Assembly: GCA_011009095.1 (NCBI GenBank)
Contig: VTPC01091220.1
Coordinates: 1 to 64,000, forward strand
From: Ignelater luminosus
Taxonomy: Eukaryota > Arthropoda > Insecta > Coleoptera > Elateridae
Length of the DNA stretch: 64,000 bases
Direction: 5' to 3'
The position numbers and the translations under genes were made by a program. Below the pieces are notes generated by a model that saw only the letters and a list, made by a program, of their open reading frames with translations, did no database searches and had not been told where the DNA came from. Positions 12,185 to 24,700 of this stretch are shown piece by piece. Positions within the stretch are counted from its first letter, which is position 1. Each line of letters opens with the position of its first letter.

Positions 12185-13735
12185 TAATACAAATGCAAAT
12201 CATTTGCTAGTTAGGAATTATAAATTTGTAAATTTTAAAATTTAAGGTTATATTCTGTACATATTATTAAAACATTTTCTAGTCAGGGACGGACTGATAT
12301 ATTTCAAGCAGTAGGATTTTAGAACAGTTGTGTAAAAGAAGAAATAAACAAATTTTTTGTATTTAGGTTAGTGATACCAGTGGTCAGTAATTATATAAAG
12401 CTTTATGACTGGTCCGTCTCTGTGTTTTAATTAATTTCTAAGGGTGCATTAATAGTATAGATTTGTATATTTATATGTTTTTTTGTATGTTTTTAATATT
12501 TAATGCCATTGAATTAGTTAGCCATGTTTTAAATTAAAAAACAATTATAAAATGCGCTTGTAAAAAAATATTTGGGGTATTTTATTAGCCAATGGGTGTC
12601 AAATTTGCTGTTTTTCTCATATTTTATAAAAGAAAGCAAATTGTAGATGTGATTGATGTATGCAATTTGCTATCATAATTAATTACGTCCATATAATTAA
12701 TAATTAATGTCTTTGAACACTATTATAATGGAAGAAGAGGATTAAATATAAACTTATCGAAAATCAAAGTATGATACAGTTTTAATTGCTTGTTTGAACA
12801 CATGATAATATCAAAAGGTCATAATTGCTGTTAGCAATTGTGAGAAATTACTTGGGACAAAACAAGCAAAATTGATGTTATCAGGTATATGGTATCATGC
12901 AATCACAATGGATTTTTCTAATTATACAAGTAGTATTGTCAGGGCTAGTTTTGATGGGTATGCAGTGCGTACATGCAAGCAAGTAGTAACATCACTGGAG
13001 AAACGCTTGAATAACATCTATATGCAAGGGGCAACAGCTCTATGGAATACAGGCAGCTAATATCTATGGACTGGCTTAGATTTTATGATTTTATTTATTG
13101 TCATTATCCCCTTTTAACTTTTAGCAACCTTCACCTCAGAAATAATATAAAAATGACCAACATTTTAATTTAAAATTTGTCAGTTTTCTCATTAATAGTG
13201 TTGTAAACTCATGAAGTTCAATGTTTCAGAAATTTATGAAATCTTTGAAATGAAAGAAACTTTTGAAATGACAAAAAATCATTTGTTCTTGCTAGAACAG
13301 TAAACAATTTTGGTTTAAATTTTAAATAATAAATAAATTATATAACAAAGTTGGGCATTGGTGATACTGTTGTAAAATGAAATTCATCATAATTTTAGAT
13401 AAGTAAAGTAAAATAGGCTTTATCATTGCCTAGCAACCAATAGAGCGCAATTCGCCTTTACCTTTATTAAAATAAAAAAATTAATTCTTTGAAAATCAAT
13501 CGGCTGACGTTTAATTTGGTGTGCTACATGCCGTATCATCCAATTTAAAATTTTAAAGTAGGGGTGGCTGGAGCTTAAGGGTAGAATCTTAATCGAGAAC
13601 TTTGTACATAGTTTAGTCTCCCCCTTCCAGTATAAAAAAATGCCCTTGGATTTATTCCAATATCTTTTTTGGTTTTCAAGATATTCAAGGTAGGAAGTTT
13701 TAAAATGATCACCTGGTATAAGTAATTGTGATAAT

Positions 13736-13973
13736 GCTTGAACAGTTTTTAAGACTCTCTGGTTATCTCATAAGCCATCAACAGATAATTGATGCCAGGA
13801 AATATGCTGGGGATGCTGTTGCAGATTAATTAATAAACAAAATAATTATGTGTGCAATGAATAATGACAGTATTTATTTCATAAAATTGTAACCATCTTA
13901 AATAGTAATGTTCTGTAATTGAATTACAATCTACGAGGTAACCAGATAGTCTAAGAACCATGATCAGCTTGAA
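13736..13973. repeat. possible 240-bp inverted-repeat element
   Basis: The block TTAAGACTCTCTGGTTATCT at the left pairs with the complement of TTAGACTATCTGGTTACCTC at the right (about 13933-13973). The arms are about 30-40 bp with mismatches. There is no clear target duplication and no coding content. Probably an old MITE. Confidence 0.4.
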
Positions 13974-15694
13974 TTTCAAAGATTGATGAATAAATAAATA
14001 ACTACATGGTAATAAGAATAACCAATTTTTAATTTATTGTAGAAAAATAAAAAACAAAGAATAAAAAAAATAAAAAGTTTTAAAACAACAAAAACATTAA
14101 TATAATAAGGTTATCACCATCAATTTCAAAAACATTAATATTTTATTAATTTATTTATATTTCACACGTTCAGTTCAGGTAATGACACAACGTATCATTA
14201 CCTAATTACTTATTCATTTTATTTCATTATAGTTAAGTTGATAACTTTGCTGCTGGCATTGTCTTTACTTGTGCTTGTACTTTGTTAATATCAGCAGTGT
14301 TCTCTTCTAAGGTATTTCATCATGCAAAATAAGATGCAACCAAATAGTACCTATTACAAACGAAACACTTGAATCTTCATTCACCAATAATGGCTCAACA
14401 TTTTAGTCATGGTTCCATAGCTGCTAATCCAATGAGAAACTCTCAAGATTACCAAGAATATTTCCACATTCCTGTGGATTAAATATTCTTGCAGAATTTG
14501 AAATGACATAAGCTTTCAACCAAAGCTACCTTAAGAATTATGAGTACTGCAAAATCAGCAGTCAACTTGAGAGTCTGCTGTTGTACATGAAGTTTTAATA
14601 AATTTAACCCAATTATGTTTTACAAGTGAAGTAGCGTTGATATTATGTCATCGTGGAGATCAAATTTCACAAGTTATAATACGCCTGTCAAAAAAAAGTG
14701 TGTTTTTATTACTTCTAATTGCAAATTTATTTTTATAACCTACATATACAGTTATAAATTTATAAACTGTGATATACCAGTTTTAAAAGCTTGGTTGCTC
14801 ATCCTTGAAATATAACATAAATTCTCATAAAAATTTCTAAAAAGAATATAAACAACGTACAACACAGCAAAATTGAAGTGGTTGAAATCATTCCCAGCAA
14901 AGACAGAAATGCAGAGTGCTGAAAATAGAATTCTAGCCTCCCTGTTGCATAACATGTTCTTAACTGTGCCGTCAAATTAAAAATGTCATTAACCAATCAG
15001 AAGAAGTACCTAGTAAAATATGTCAACTTAAAATTTACCAATCAGATTGCTAGATTTTAAAGTTAACATTGCATTAGCTAATAATAACTTTTAAAAACGG
15101 TTTATGCATCCGGGGGTAAGTTTCATAACTTCCTGAAACTTTTGAAACTTCCCTTATTTCAAATCTCAAAATTGGTACGTTTCAAAATTTTAAAGTTTAT
15201 CTTGCGTTTACTGTTGTATAAAATCAAATTTTCTGAACTCTCATACACTGATCATTTTATATCAACCTGAACTTTAAAGAATATCCAAAAAAAGCCAATT
15301 CTGGAATTTCCACATTGTTGAAACAATTGTAATCTGGGTAAATTTTTGTAAATGCCTCTAATTTCACTATGAAAAGTCAAATTTTCATAATCTTTTAACA
15401 TTATGAAATTCCAATTTTCTCATAACTGTCATGAAAAGCTGAAAGGATACTTGAAAGGGTCGTGTAAATAGTTATTTTCAATACAAGTATGCCGTCACAC
15501 CATTTCAGGCTGAGGTCAAAATTTGAAATATGAGACTCAAACTGAGTGTTGCAAAAAAGGCCAAGTGCCTGAAAAGTGACACCGCAGGTGTATCAAATAA
15601 AATTCTTTGTAATTGTTTACACAAAATGAGAAAAAAAGCATTAATTTACTGTAAATTTTGACAGATGTCAAATTAGGTACATAAACAACAAACA

Positions 15695-15841
15695 CTGCGT
15701 TTGGTAAGATACCTCTAACGGCTATTTTTGCTCAGGATTGTCTCTTATTCTTGTCACTTAAATCTGGATTATTATTTGAGTGACAAGAACAAGAGATGAT
15801 CCCAAGCAAAAAAGCTGCCAGAGGTACCTTACCGAATGCAG
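15695..15841. repeat. foldback element, 147 bp
   Basis: Two arms of about 67 bp are inverted complements separated by a loop of roughly 12 bp. The left arm starts CTGCGTTTGGTAAGATACCT and the right arm ends with the complement of CTGCATTCGGTAAGGTACCT. The whole sequence would fold into a single long hairpin. The arms differ at about ten positions, so it is an old palindrome. It directly precedes copy 2 of the 8.4-kb MITE family. Confidence 0.8.
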
Positions 15842-15854
15842 GGAAGGTCTGTAA

Positions 15855-16100
15855 ATACTGGTATTCTGTGAAAGATTGTAGGCTATGTTTCCGCAAACAA
15901 GTTCGATGTCAAATGCTGGGCTAAGGCCAAGCAATACGCACCTTCAAAATGTGTTCGAAATCATATTCAAAACTACCAATACAACAATCAATTTTTGACA
16001 ATTTCTTATTTCCAACATAAATTGTTATAAAATAATGAAATAACATTGCTTACATTAATACAACCCTAATCTTCTTGATCACAAATGGCGGCTAATATTA
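15855..16100. mobile_element. short TIR element (MITE), copy 2, diverged
   Basis: This aligns with 8380-8610 through shared blocks such as ACAAGTTCGAT, AATCAATTTTT, GTTATAAAATAATG, AACATTGCTTAC and AATGGC(G/T)GCTAAT. The left terminal TTCTGTGAAAG is recognisable; the right end has decayed. Same orientation as copy 1. Confidence 0.7.
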
Positions 16101-16640
16101 TGCATTCACAGTTTTTTTGCATAAAATATGACATCTATGATTTTAATGTAATAAATACAATTATGTACAACATATTCGTTGAAGAAATGTTAATTTCAGG
16201 CAGTCAGTGAAAAAATTATATATTTAATATGGCAAAAATGCAGATTTGCTGCTTTGGCTGTATTCATAAGCTCAGCAGCAAATCTGTTACTTTTTTGCCT
16301 AGTTAAATAACTATTTTCATTTACGTGCTTCACAAAATGATTACAAAAACTTCATTACATAACTCAGTTAAGCCAGAACTCTTATTTTATTCTGCATGAG
16401 AATATTTTCTGTCGATAATTTCCTGCAACGATTAACTTCATGAAACATTTTTGCTTTGATTTCTTCTTTGGGTTAACTTATTAAGCACAGGGTATACAAA
16501 AGCAGGTCAATAACTTTTGATAACCTCAAAAGAAATGCAGTTGTATACCATTCTTCATTAACAGAACCCCTATTTTAATTAATTAAGCAATTCTTATTAA
16601 AGCTTCAAAATGATAATAAATATTTGAATCTCACTGTATA

Positions 16641-17050
16641 CAGGGTATAGTCAAACTTCATGAAGTGATACAGCATCAAGAAATGATTTATATACAAAAA
16701 TGCTTAGTTTTTAAGATACAGGACTACAGCGTAATATTTCAGCTTTTTCCAGAGTTATTCATAAAATACAAAATCTCTACATTAAACAATAAGTTGCAAG
16801 TTTTAAAAAAATTTAAATTACTTGAAAATAGTGTATAATACGTGGAAACACAAAAGTAACCTTGTTTACTAAATTGAGTTAGGAGTAACATCTTTTTTGC
16901 AGAAGCATGACTGCCCTCCCTACATCTCCATCCATGGAAGCTTAGCATCAACAACAAAAGCTATAGAAAGGTGGGTTTGCAGCTCAGTAGTGTATGTTGT
17001 CTTTAAAATAGTAAAGAAGCAAGGAATTTCTAGTAAAATTTAACACCCTG
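16641..17050. mobile_element. possible CAGGGT-type TA-flanked element, 410 bp
   Basis: TA-CAGGGTATAG at the left and ...ACACCCTG-TA at the right give short inverted termini CAGGGT(A/G)T with TA on both sides (16639-16640, 17051-17052). The same CAGGGTG terminus occurs at 41299, 43606, 50367 and 63554. The termini match over only about 8 bp, so this could be chance. Confidence 0.45.
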
Positions 17051-17295
17051 TATAAGCACACTCATTTTTTGATGTTCTATCAAAATTTGACTGCATAAAC
17101 CAGAAACACTGTGTATAATTTTAAATGGCAACATTTTGATGTGCTCTTACCTTCTATCTGTGTCTTTAGATTTTTGACATCCTTTCTCCTTTTTTGTCCG
17201 ATGTTTTCAAGTCACTGAATCATGTAACTAGAAGTGGTGTGGTTCGTATAACACCAAATGAAATGCATTTTGTTTACATTTCCTGCACTATCAGG

Positions 17296-17372
17296 ATTAA
17301 AAATTTAGTTGTTAATTGCCATGATTAATTAACTCATAAATCATTTGTGACAATTAACACTAAATTTTTAAT
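17296..17372. repeat. 77-bp imperfect hairpin
   Basis: ATTAAAAATTTAGTTGTTAA at the left pairs with the complement of the right half, which reads TTAACACTAAATTTTTAAT. It is AT-rich, with no coding content and no clear function. Confidence 0.5.
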
Positions 17373-18727
17373 TGTAATCGCCAATTGTTAGTCTTTTTGC
17401 CCAACATCAATAGGTTTGTATTTATTTTCTAAAGCAATATAAAATTTTCTAAGAAACTCTAATGGAATGTTTATAACATAAACAACAGGAAGTTATACAG
17501 GAGGCATGTTTTGAAGAGATATACACAACATGTTTCCCAATTTGTGTTCTGCAAGATGTGAACAAATGTGCCATGAAAAATGAAATTAAAATTTCTTGAT
17601 TAAATAAAGACTTGAGCATCCATATTTATTTGGAAAAACACTGCCTTATTGATGATTCAAATAAATTCTTTGCATGTTTAAAAGAGACTTTTTGCCTGTC
17701 ATTATTTGTGTGAATTCCATTCCAAATACTACTACAGAAGTGAGTGTAAGGCTTAGCCTTTTCAAAATATTTACTTATTTAAGTGTGACTTCCAGCATCT
17801 GAAGCAATTTTAAATGCCGACAGTGTAATTTTATGTGGATTAAAGAAATATTCAGGTATGTTTAGGATTAGACAGCATAGGTTCTACACAGTTAAACAAT
17901 AAAATGCACTTAAGTTGAACCAAAAGCATAAAAGATCAATAATAAATATTGACTTGAAAATTGAAATACGAAGTAAACACCCAGATTACTTCTTGATTTA
18001 GCTCAGCATTTCTGCCACCAGAGGTAGCTTGAATCATACGTAGTATACCCACAATGATCATACTACTATATGACCTTATCTGTTTATATAGTTGTGGATA
18101 TATAAGTGTTGATAGGAAGATGAATTATATATAAAAAAAACAAATACCAACTTTAATTATTTTTATTTCTTGTTTTTCATAATACAATCATAATTGAAAA
18201 AGATTCCACTTGTAGAAATATTTAACAGTAGTACTCAATTAACAACAATAAAATCTGACTTTAAAAAAACATATTTGCATTGATAATTGCATTAAGAGAT
18301 GAGAGAAATGATTTATATTTTTCCTACAAAGTGTACATAGTATGTACGACTCCTACAACTTATAATAATACTTAAGTCAGTGAAATCTGTTAGTGCTTAA
18401 AATTTAAGTTCGGAGAAATTTCTTTTTCTAGCTCAATGATGAGTTTACAACTTAAGTCCTAAAACCGTTTCGTTGACAATGTTAATTATTTATTCTTTTG
18501 TGCGTTTCAATCAAATGACCTTTTTTTTAAAAGAAGATATCGAAATCTGATATGCGTAGTAAATTAATTATTTCATTAATACACCTTATCCTAGCGATAA
18601 AAAAGAAGAAACAACAATCAACCAATACCAAAAAAAGAACAATCACATCCACTACGATGTTTTCGTTAAGTTGCAAAAAATATTTTGTTAAAATCTATAT
18701 TTTTTATCATTAAAAATAAATTTTTCT

Positions 18728-21700
18728 TCATTTAGTTCCGTTCAAAAGTTTATATTCTTCAAATAATCTTTTCATATCTGCTAAAGCTCTTTCTATATTT
18801 ATAGCGAATCTGTGACAATCCTGAAAAAAAGATGACAAAATTAGTCAAATTAAATTCACAATTTAAAATTTCGTGGACCACTAACATAATTTTTAAAGGC
18901 GCGAATTAATAACGAACACTGAGTAATAAACAATATCTGAATTTCTTTGCGGACCATTAAAATTACTGGTGGCATTGGAGTAAGAAGTTTCTAGGCAAAT
19001 GTGTTAAAACGTGTACAGAATGGAGTTGTAAGGAAGTTGCAAATTACCCAGTTATTTTTATTACTTTTTAAACATTCTCCTTGTGAAAGTGACCTTAATT
19101 AACCTCACATTTTGAATATTTTGCTTACTGATTTTATGAAAATCAATAAGAACTTTAACATTATCTTTGGCTTTGTAAGAATTATTTTCAACTTTAGGAC
19201 CAATGCAATAAATTAAATGCTAAAACTAAATAAATACAATAATAATTAATACTTACTGTTTGTTTACTACTTTTTTTATGAGAAATATGGAAGAAAAATA
19301 AATCTTCTCCAGCTACAATATATGAAACACCATAACCATCATCAGCCACAGGACCAAAACCTCCACCGGCTGAGATGCAATTTGGATGTTTATCCAGATT
19401 CATACGGCCTGTTTGGCCATGTGGTGTTTGAGATGTAGATAATCTCCATGGTTCGCTAAGAACTTCTTTTAAAAATGGAGAATCTACTTCCAGGTACTTA
19501 GAAACTACGTACAGACAAAATAAGTGTCTGTCAATTCCTTTACCGCACATTGCGTCTTGATACCCTACCTAAATAACAAGATTAGCGACTTGTTAACTTT
19601 TATAATAACAAGACTAACCTGATGTCTTTCACAAGCAATCCTAAGTAATTTAACTCTCTCTTCAACCGAGCAATTTTTATTGTCCATCGACTTGACCCAA
19701 GCAGATGATTCTACAGTACATGGTCTTACAGTTTCTGTACGACCTTCTCTAAAGAGACGCGTCATACTAGCCTCATATGTTAAACTAAATTTACCAGCAT
19801 CTCTGTAGTAAGCAAGCTGTAGGGCCATTTGAATATATGCATCTGGACTAAGTCGACACAGTTTAACAAAGCCTTTACCATAATGATTATGAACATAAAT
19901 ACGTAAATCCACATCGTCAATGAGTTTCTGCGCTTCAATAACAGCATTGTCGATAGCTATCTGACTGTCAAATTTTATTTCCCATTGAAGTCGAACAGGT
20001 GGGGGAGGAGTTAATTCGGGTGTTCCTGTACAATTACCTTCTTCATCATATCTGTGAAGATTTTTAATTCAAGATTAGTTTGTGTCTCTCATTTTACACT
20101 AAATATAATATTAGTATTTCAATGAAAAACAGTTAAGTAAGTGAAATGACTGAAATTATTAAAAAGGACAGCAAACGGGTTGTAATTTTAAGTTTAAATT
20201 TCAAAGATTAAAAAAAATTTTAAAATCCCCCAGAGGTTAGTAGTATTAGTGTGTTAGTAAGAGAAAATAAAATTAGCACAAATAGTATCTAGTAAATAAG
20301 GATTATTAGTAAATAAAAGAGATTAAGCATAAAAAAATAAGCAAAAGAAAGAACGAAATAGTTACCGTTGGTCAATATCATCGAGTATCATATATTCACC
20401 CAAATGACCCACGACTGCGGCATCAGCCCTGTAGATTATAACCAACAACCAAAAATTAAAAAGACCATAACCGAAACAATAATTAAGCAAAAATATAAAC
20501 AGCTTGCAGAAGGGGGATGCTAAAATCCAGGTACATCTAAAGAGTGTATGTGTGTGTCCTGAAGAAAGAATATAAAATATTATGGCGATTAAAGATTATG
20601 ATTACCGATTAGAATAAAACGCATCGTCCGTCACTACGAGTTCCCATAAATGGGACATCACCGCTGCATCTCCCCTATAACACAATTTTTAGTTTTTTTT
20701 TAACAAAAACAAATAAGGATAAACACCAATAAGAATTGTAAACAATTCTGGAAGATAAATTAAAATATGCAATTACTAACAAATAATAATATTAATGCAT
20801 GATGTTATGGTAATGGTATTTTGTTTATAATCATCAAAGCATCTCACATGCTTAAAAATCGAACCTCAAAGTAGTATGACATCATCTAATGTAGAGTGTT
20901 CCCTGTATAACATCTTAATAATATACCTGATCCAATTAAGCCAGAAGGATCCTTCCCCAAGCAAAAGTTAAAAGCTTCTAGATGTATTATTTATATACTG
21001 GATGTTTTTTTAAAAACTTCCTATCTTTTATATCTTGCAAACAAATAAAAATACCTAAACAAGAGAAAACATGCCAATTTAGGTTAGCTATGTGCATTCC
21101 AGCTCACCTAACCTTGAAAATCTTAAATAGCATACCCCTATTTGCAATACATCATTGTAAAGGGAATTACAATTGCAATCTTTTAGTATAAAATAAAACA
21201 CAAATCAGCCTAATTGATCTAGTTATAGCACAAAAAATCTTGTTTTAGTGATGGAAATAACATCATCTAAATATAAATGAACGCATTTCAATTGTTTTAA
21301 TATCCATTATGGATGCAAAGTAGATGAAGATTATCACTTCTAATTAAATAATATAAATCAAATTGTCAATACAAAATTAAAAGAGCAGTAAAGAAAATAA
21401 AACATTTTTTATGAATACATTATAAATGTAACAACTCATAATCGAATGCAAACATTTGAAGTTACACTTGTTTTTCATCTAAAATACATGCAAAAACAAT
21501 CAAGATGTGATAATTTACTTAATGAATACAATTTATCTTTGGTGCTATCATAAGACATTTTGTATGTAACTTTGAGTCAAGTTGGCCAATCTATCGTGGT
21601 TCTAATGAGTATTTTGAGTAAAAAGTAATTAATGTCGTTACATATTTTGCTTTGAACAAGTATTATGAATTTAACTGTTAGGTTAAGTTTCTGTTGTTCC

Positions 21701-24700
21701 TTCTGATGACAGTTCAATTCACATATTCAATTAAAGATGTCTATTTTCATCTGTTTTGTATTCAAAATGTGCATTAAGACAGTTAAAATGCATTCATCTA
21801 ATTGGGTAACACAATTTAACGAAACATTGTACTACATCTTTGGATTTGCATTTTTCTCTCGCCAAAAGATTGCAATTATGATTCTCTTTACAATGACGTT
21901 TTGCATGTAAGGGTGTGCCACTTGAACCCATACAATAAATGCAGGGACTTAGTACATAACATAAGAGCAAATTTACTTTTCCCAAAAAAAGAAATTCCAA
22001 AATCAGTCAGTGAACTTGCCATATACAAGAACTCTTTTGCATGTTGTTCCTGGTTCCTCTGTGGTTTTTACCAGAAATAACTTTTCGCCATAATTTTTCT
22101 TATTTATTGCTTACAAAAAGGAAACAAAGAGTGAACATTTTTGAGGCTAAAACAGGTAAATCTCGTAAAGGAAAAAAATGAATGCCAATGAGAGAATGAG
22201 AAGGCTCAGATTTTAATTGTAGCAGAAAAGCAATAAAAATTCTTAAATATTGTTTTCATCAATAAATTCATCTTGAAAACCTAGGCCATTACAATGCAAA
22301 CTTCACTGTTATATTTCTGATAATAACCGAGATAACCACAGAGATGACCAAATGGTAAAAACGGCCCCAAACTCAGTTTTTCATGGAATTTTTCATTGTT
22401 TTGATCATCACAGTGGAGGTTATAACAATTGTTTTAAGTAACAACAGAGATATTACAATAATAGTAAATTGCAAAATCAAATGTGTCATGGTTCTTGAAA
22501 ATACTGGGAGAGCAACAAAAAACCAAGTCAAAGATACCCTTGGAATTTTAAAAAATTGTCTAAGACTAATCCGCAAATTATGAATTCAAACATTCAACTT
22601 TTAAATGTCAAGATCATTTGGACTATTGAATCACCATTTTCATTCTTGCAACAATAAGATTCTAAATGAAAATTTATTAAATTCACAAAGTTTTATAAAT
22701 TATTATAATTATGAATTATGTTAACTGTAATCACTTAAAAAATAACGTAAAAAAATTTAAATGTCACTTGTATTACTTTAATAGCTTTTGTTTTACTTTT
22801 TTATTAATATGAAACTATCAAAGACAAGAAATTTAGAATCCATGGGTATCTTTGACTTGGGCTTTCGTTGCTCTCAGTATAAATAGTAGCTTGATGAATG
22901 AAAACAAAAAAGTTTCGTGCAATTCTTATAGACTTTCATGTTAGTCTGAGATATTTGAGCAGTGTTATGCCATCTGGCATCTAGGCAACAAAATGTGTTT
23001 TTATTTAGTCAAGCTTCTTTTATTTATTATGTTGAGTATATTCTAGTGTTCAAAATTATTCCAATTTAACTTAACCTAAATGTGAATGTTGTGTTGATAT
23101 TAAACCAAAGATGGTCCCTTGATAGAGGTCACTGTAAGATTTAGAAGCGTTGCTGAAGTATCATGCAATCGAAAAAAATAGTCAAAGCAGGCTATCACTC
23201 ATACTATGTAGTAATGCTTTTTGCAAATCTTATTGTTTTATTCAAATGTCAAATTTGAATACTGGTTTAACCTAACAATTCACAACTGTCAACTGCTATC
23301 TACTCTCTTAGCAGTGTTGTCACATGGTACTGGTCATGGCCTACTTCAACTTTGTTTTTTTTCAATCGCACGGTATTATTTTGTTAAACATTAAAATGAA
23401 TTGTGTATATTCAATATTACCACTGAATTTATTCCATTTTACTGCTAGTACCGGCATTTACTACTACAATGTGATTGCTTCTTTATACAAACATTACCAT
23501 AACATTATGACTTTCTTCACATACTGATACCAAAGATCAATACTTTGTCAAAATAAATTTCAATTATGATGTTGTGTTTAATAAAAACATAAATAATTAA
23601 TTAGTAAACAAAGTCTAGTATTTTCTTGAAATAAAAATGAGAAATATCAGATTTCGAACGTTTACGCTATTGCAATAATTTCAAATATATAAACACGGAT
23701 TGTTTTCTTTGGTAATTATAAAAATTCACACTCATGTATTTTATAAATGGAAGCAAGAATGAAAAATTTCAATGAAGATTTGTATGAAGGAAACAATTTT
23801 AAATATTTTTGAATAAATCTGATTTAATTTGATTTAAAAATAACCTTTACTGTCTGTTAAAAGAAACACAACATACAAATTAAAATCGTTTAGCGATGAG
23901 AAAAATTACCACTGGAAACTTCTAGAATTAACTAAGTAGAAAAATTAAAAACATAAAAGAAAAACTTACCAAGAATGCTCAGAATTGAAACCAAGCTGAA
24001 AACAAATATTTCTTTTACTAAAGGTAATTTATGTTTGTGAGAATCAAGAAGAAAATGAATACATAAAAGTAAAGATAAAAAAACAATTTGTGTTGAATTA
24101 CTAAATACTTCTTTTAATAACAAGTCATTATTGTAAATCAGATTTATTGTTCATACATGATTCAGACTTTTTGGAGTATCACACCAGGAAAAAAAGTCTG
24201 CAAAAGATACCTACCCTTCCATTACTACCTATGCACAAGGTAAACGATTTATCAAACCAACGATCATATCCTTTCCCATGTAGCAATACTCTACCATACT
24301 GGTCCAATTTTGATGGATCACTCTGAAAAATGTAAATATTTTCATTATATTATTTAATTTTAATATTAATTAAAATTTAATAAACATTTATTAATTACTA
24401 ATTCACTTTAAAATAAACTAGGTATATTCATGACAATTTAAAATTAAAAAACTTTTTCAATTAATAAATTAATCAATACCATCAATATTACCTCATCATA
24501 TTCATAAGGTACATCATCCAGTGCAACAATGAAAGCAGCTTTTTCAATTATATCTAAAGAAAGTTTATTTATCCCCTTTGAGAAAAAGTTTTGTCTAGCT
24601 TTAGCCCAATCCACTCTATTGATAGCAGTCAACGCGGCTAATTTTTCTTCTCCAGGTAGTGGTTCTGATTTATCATCTAGAATTTGCTGAATTTGTCTAA

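Larger units (their letters stand above)
12185..18727. other. 6.5-kb intergenic stretch, no gene recognised
   Basis: This lies between the 3' ends of ABHD13 and CPT1. It is AT-rich and the short frames in it match nothing I recognise. It holds several small repeats listed separately (13736-13973, 15695-15841, 15855-16100, 16641-17050, 17296-17372). The 3' UTRs of the two genes extend into it; an AATAAA complement near 18488 could serve CPT1, but that is a guess. Confidence 0.5.

Noticed and set aside
12872..13060. 62-codon plus-strand frame downstream of ABHD13
   Set aside because: No recognisable motif, no splice-site support and no similarity to a known family; likely chance.
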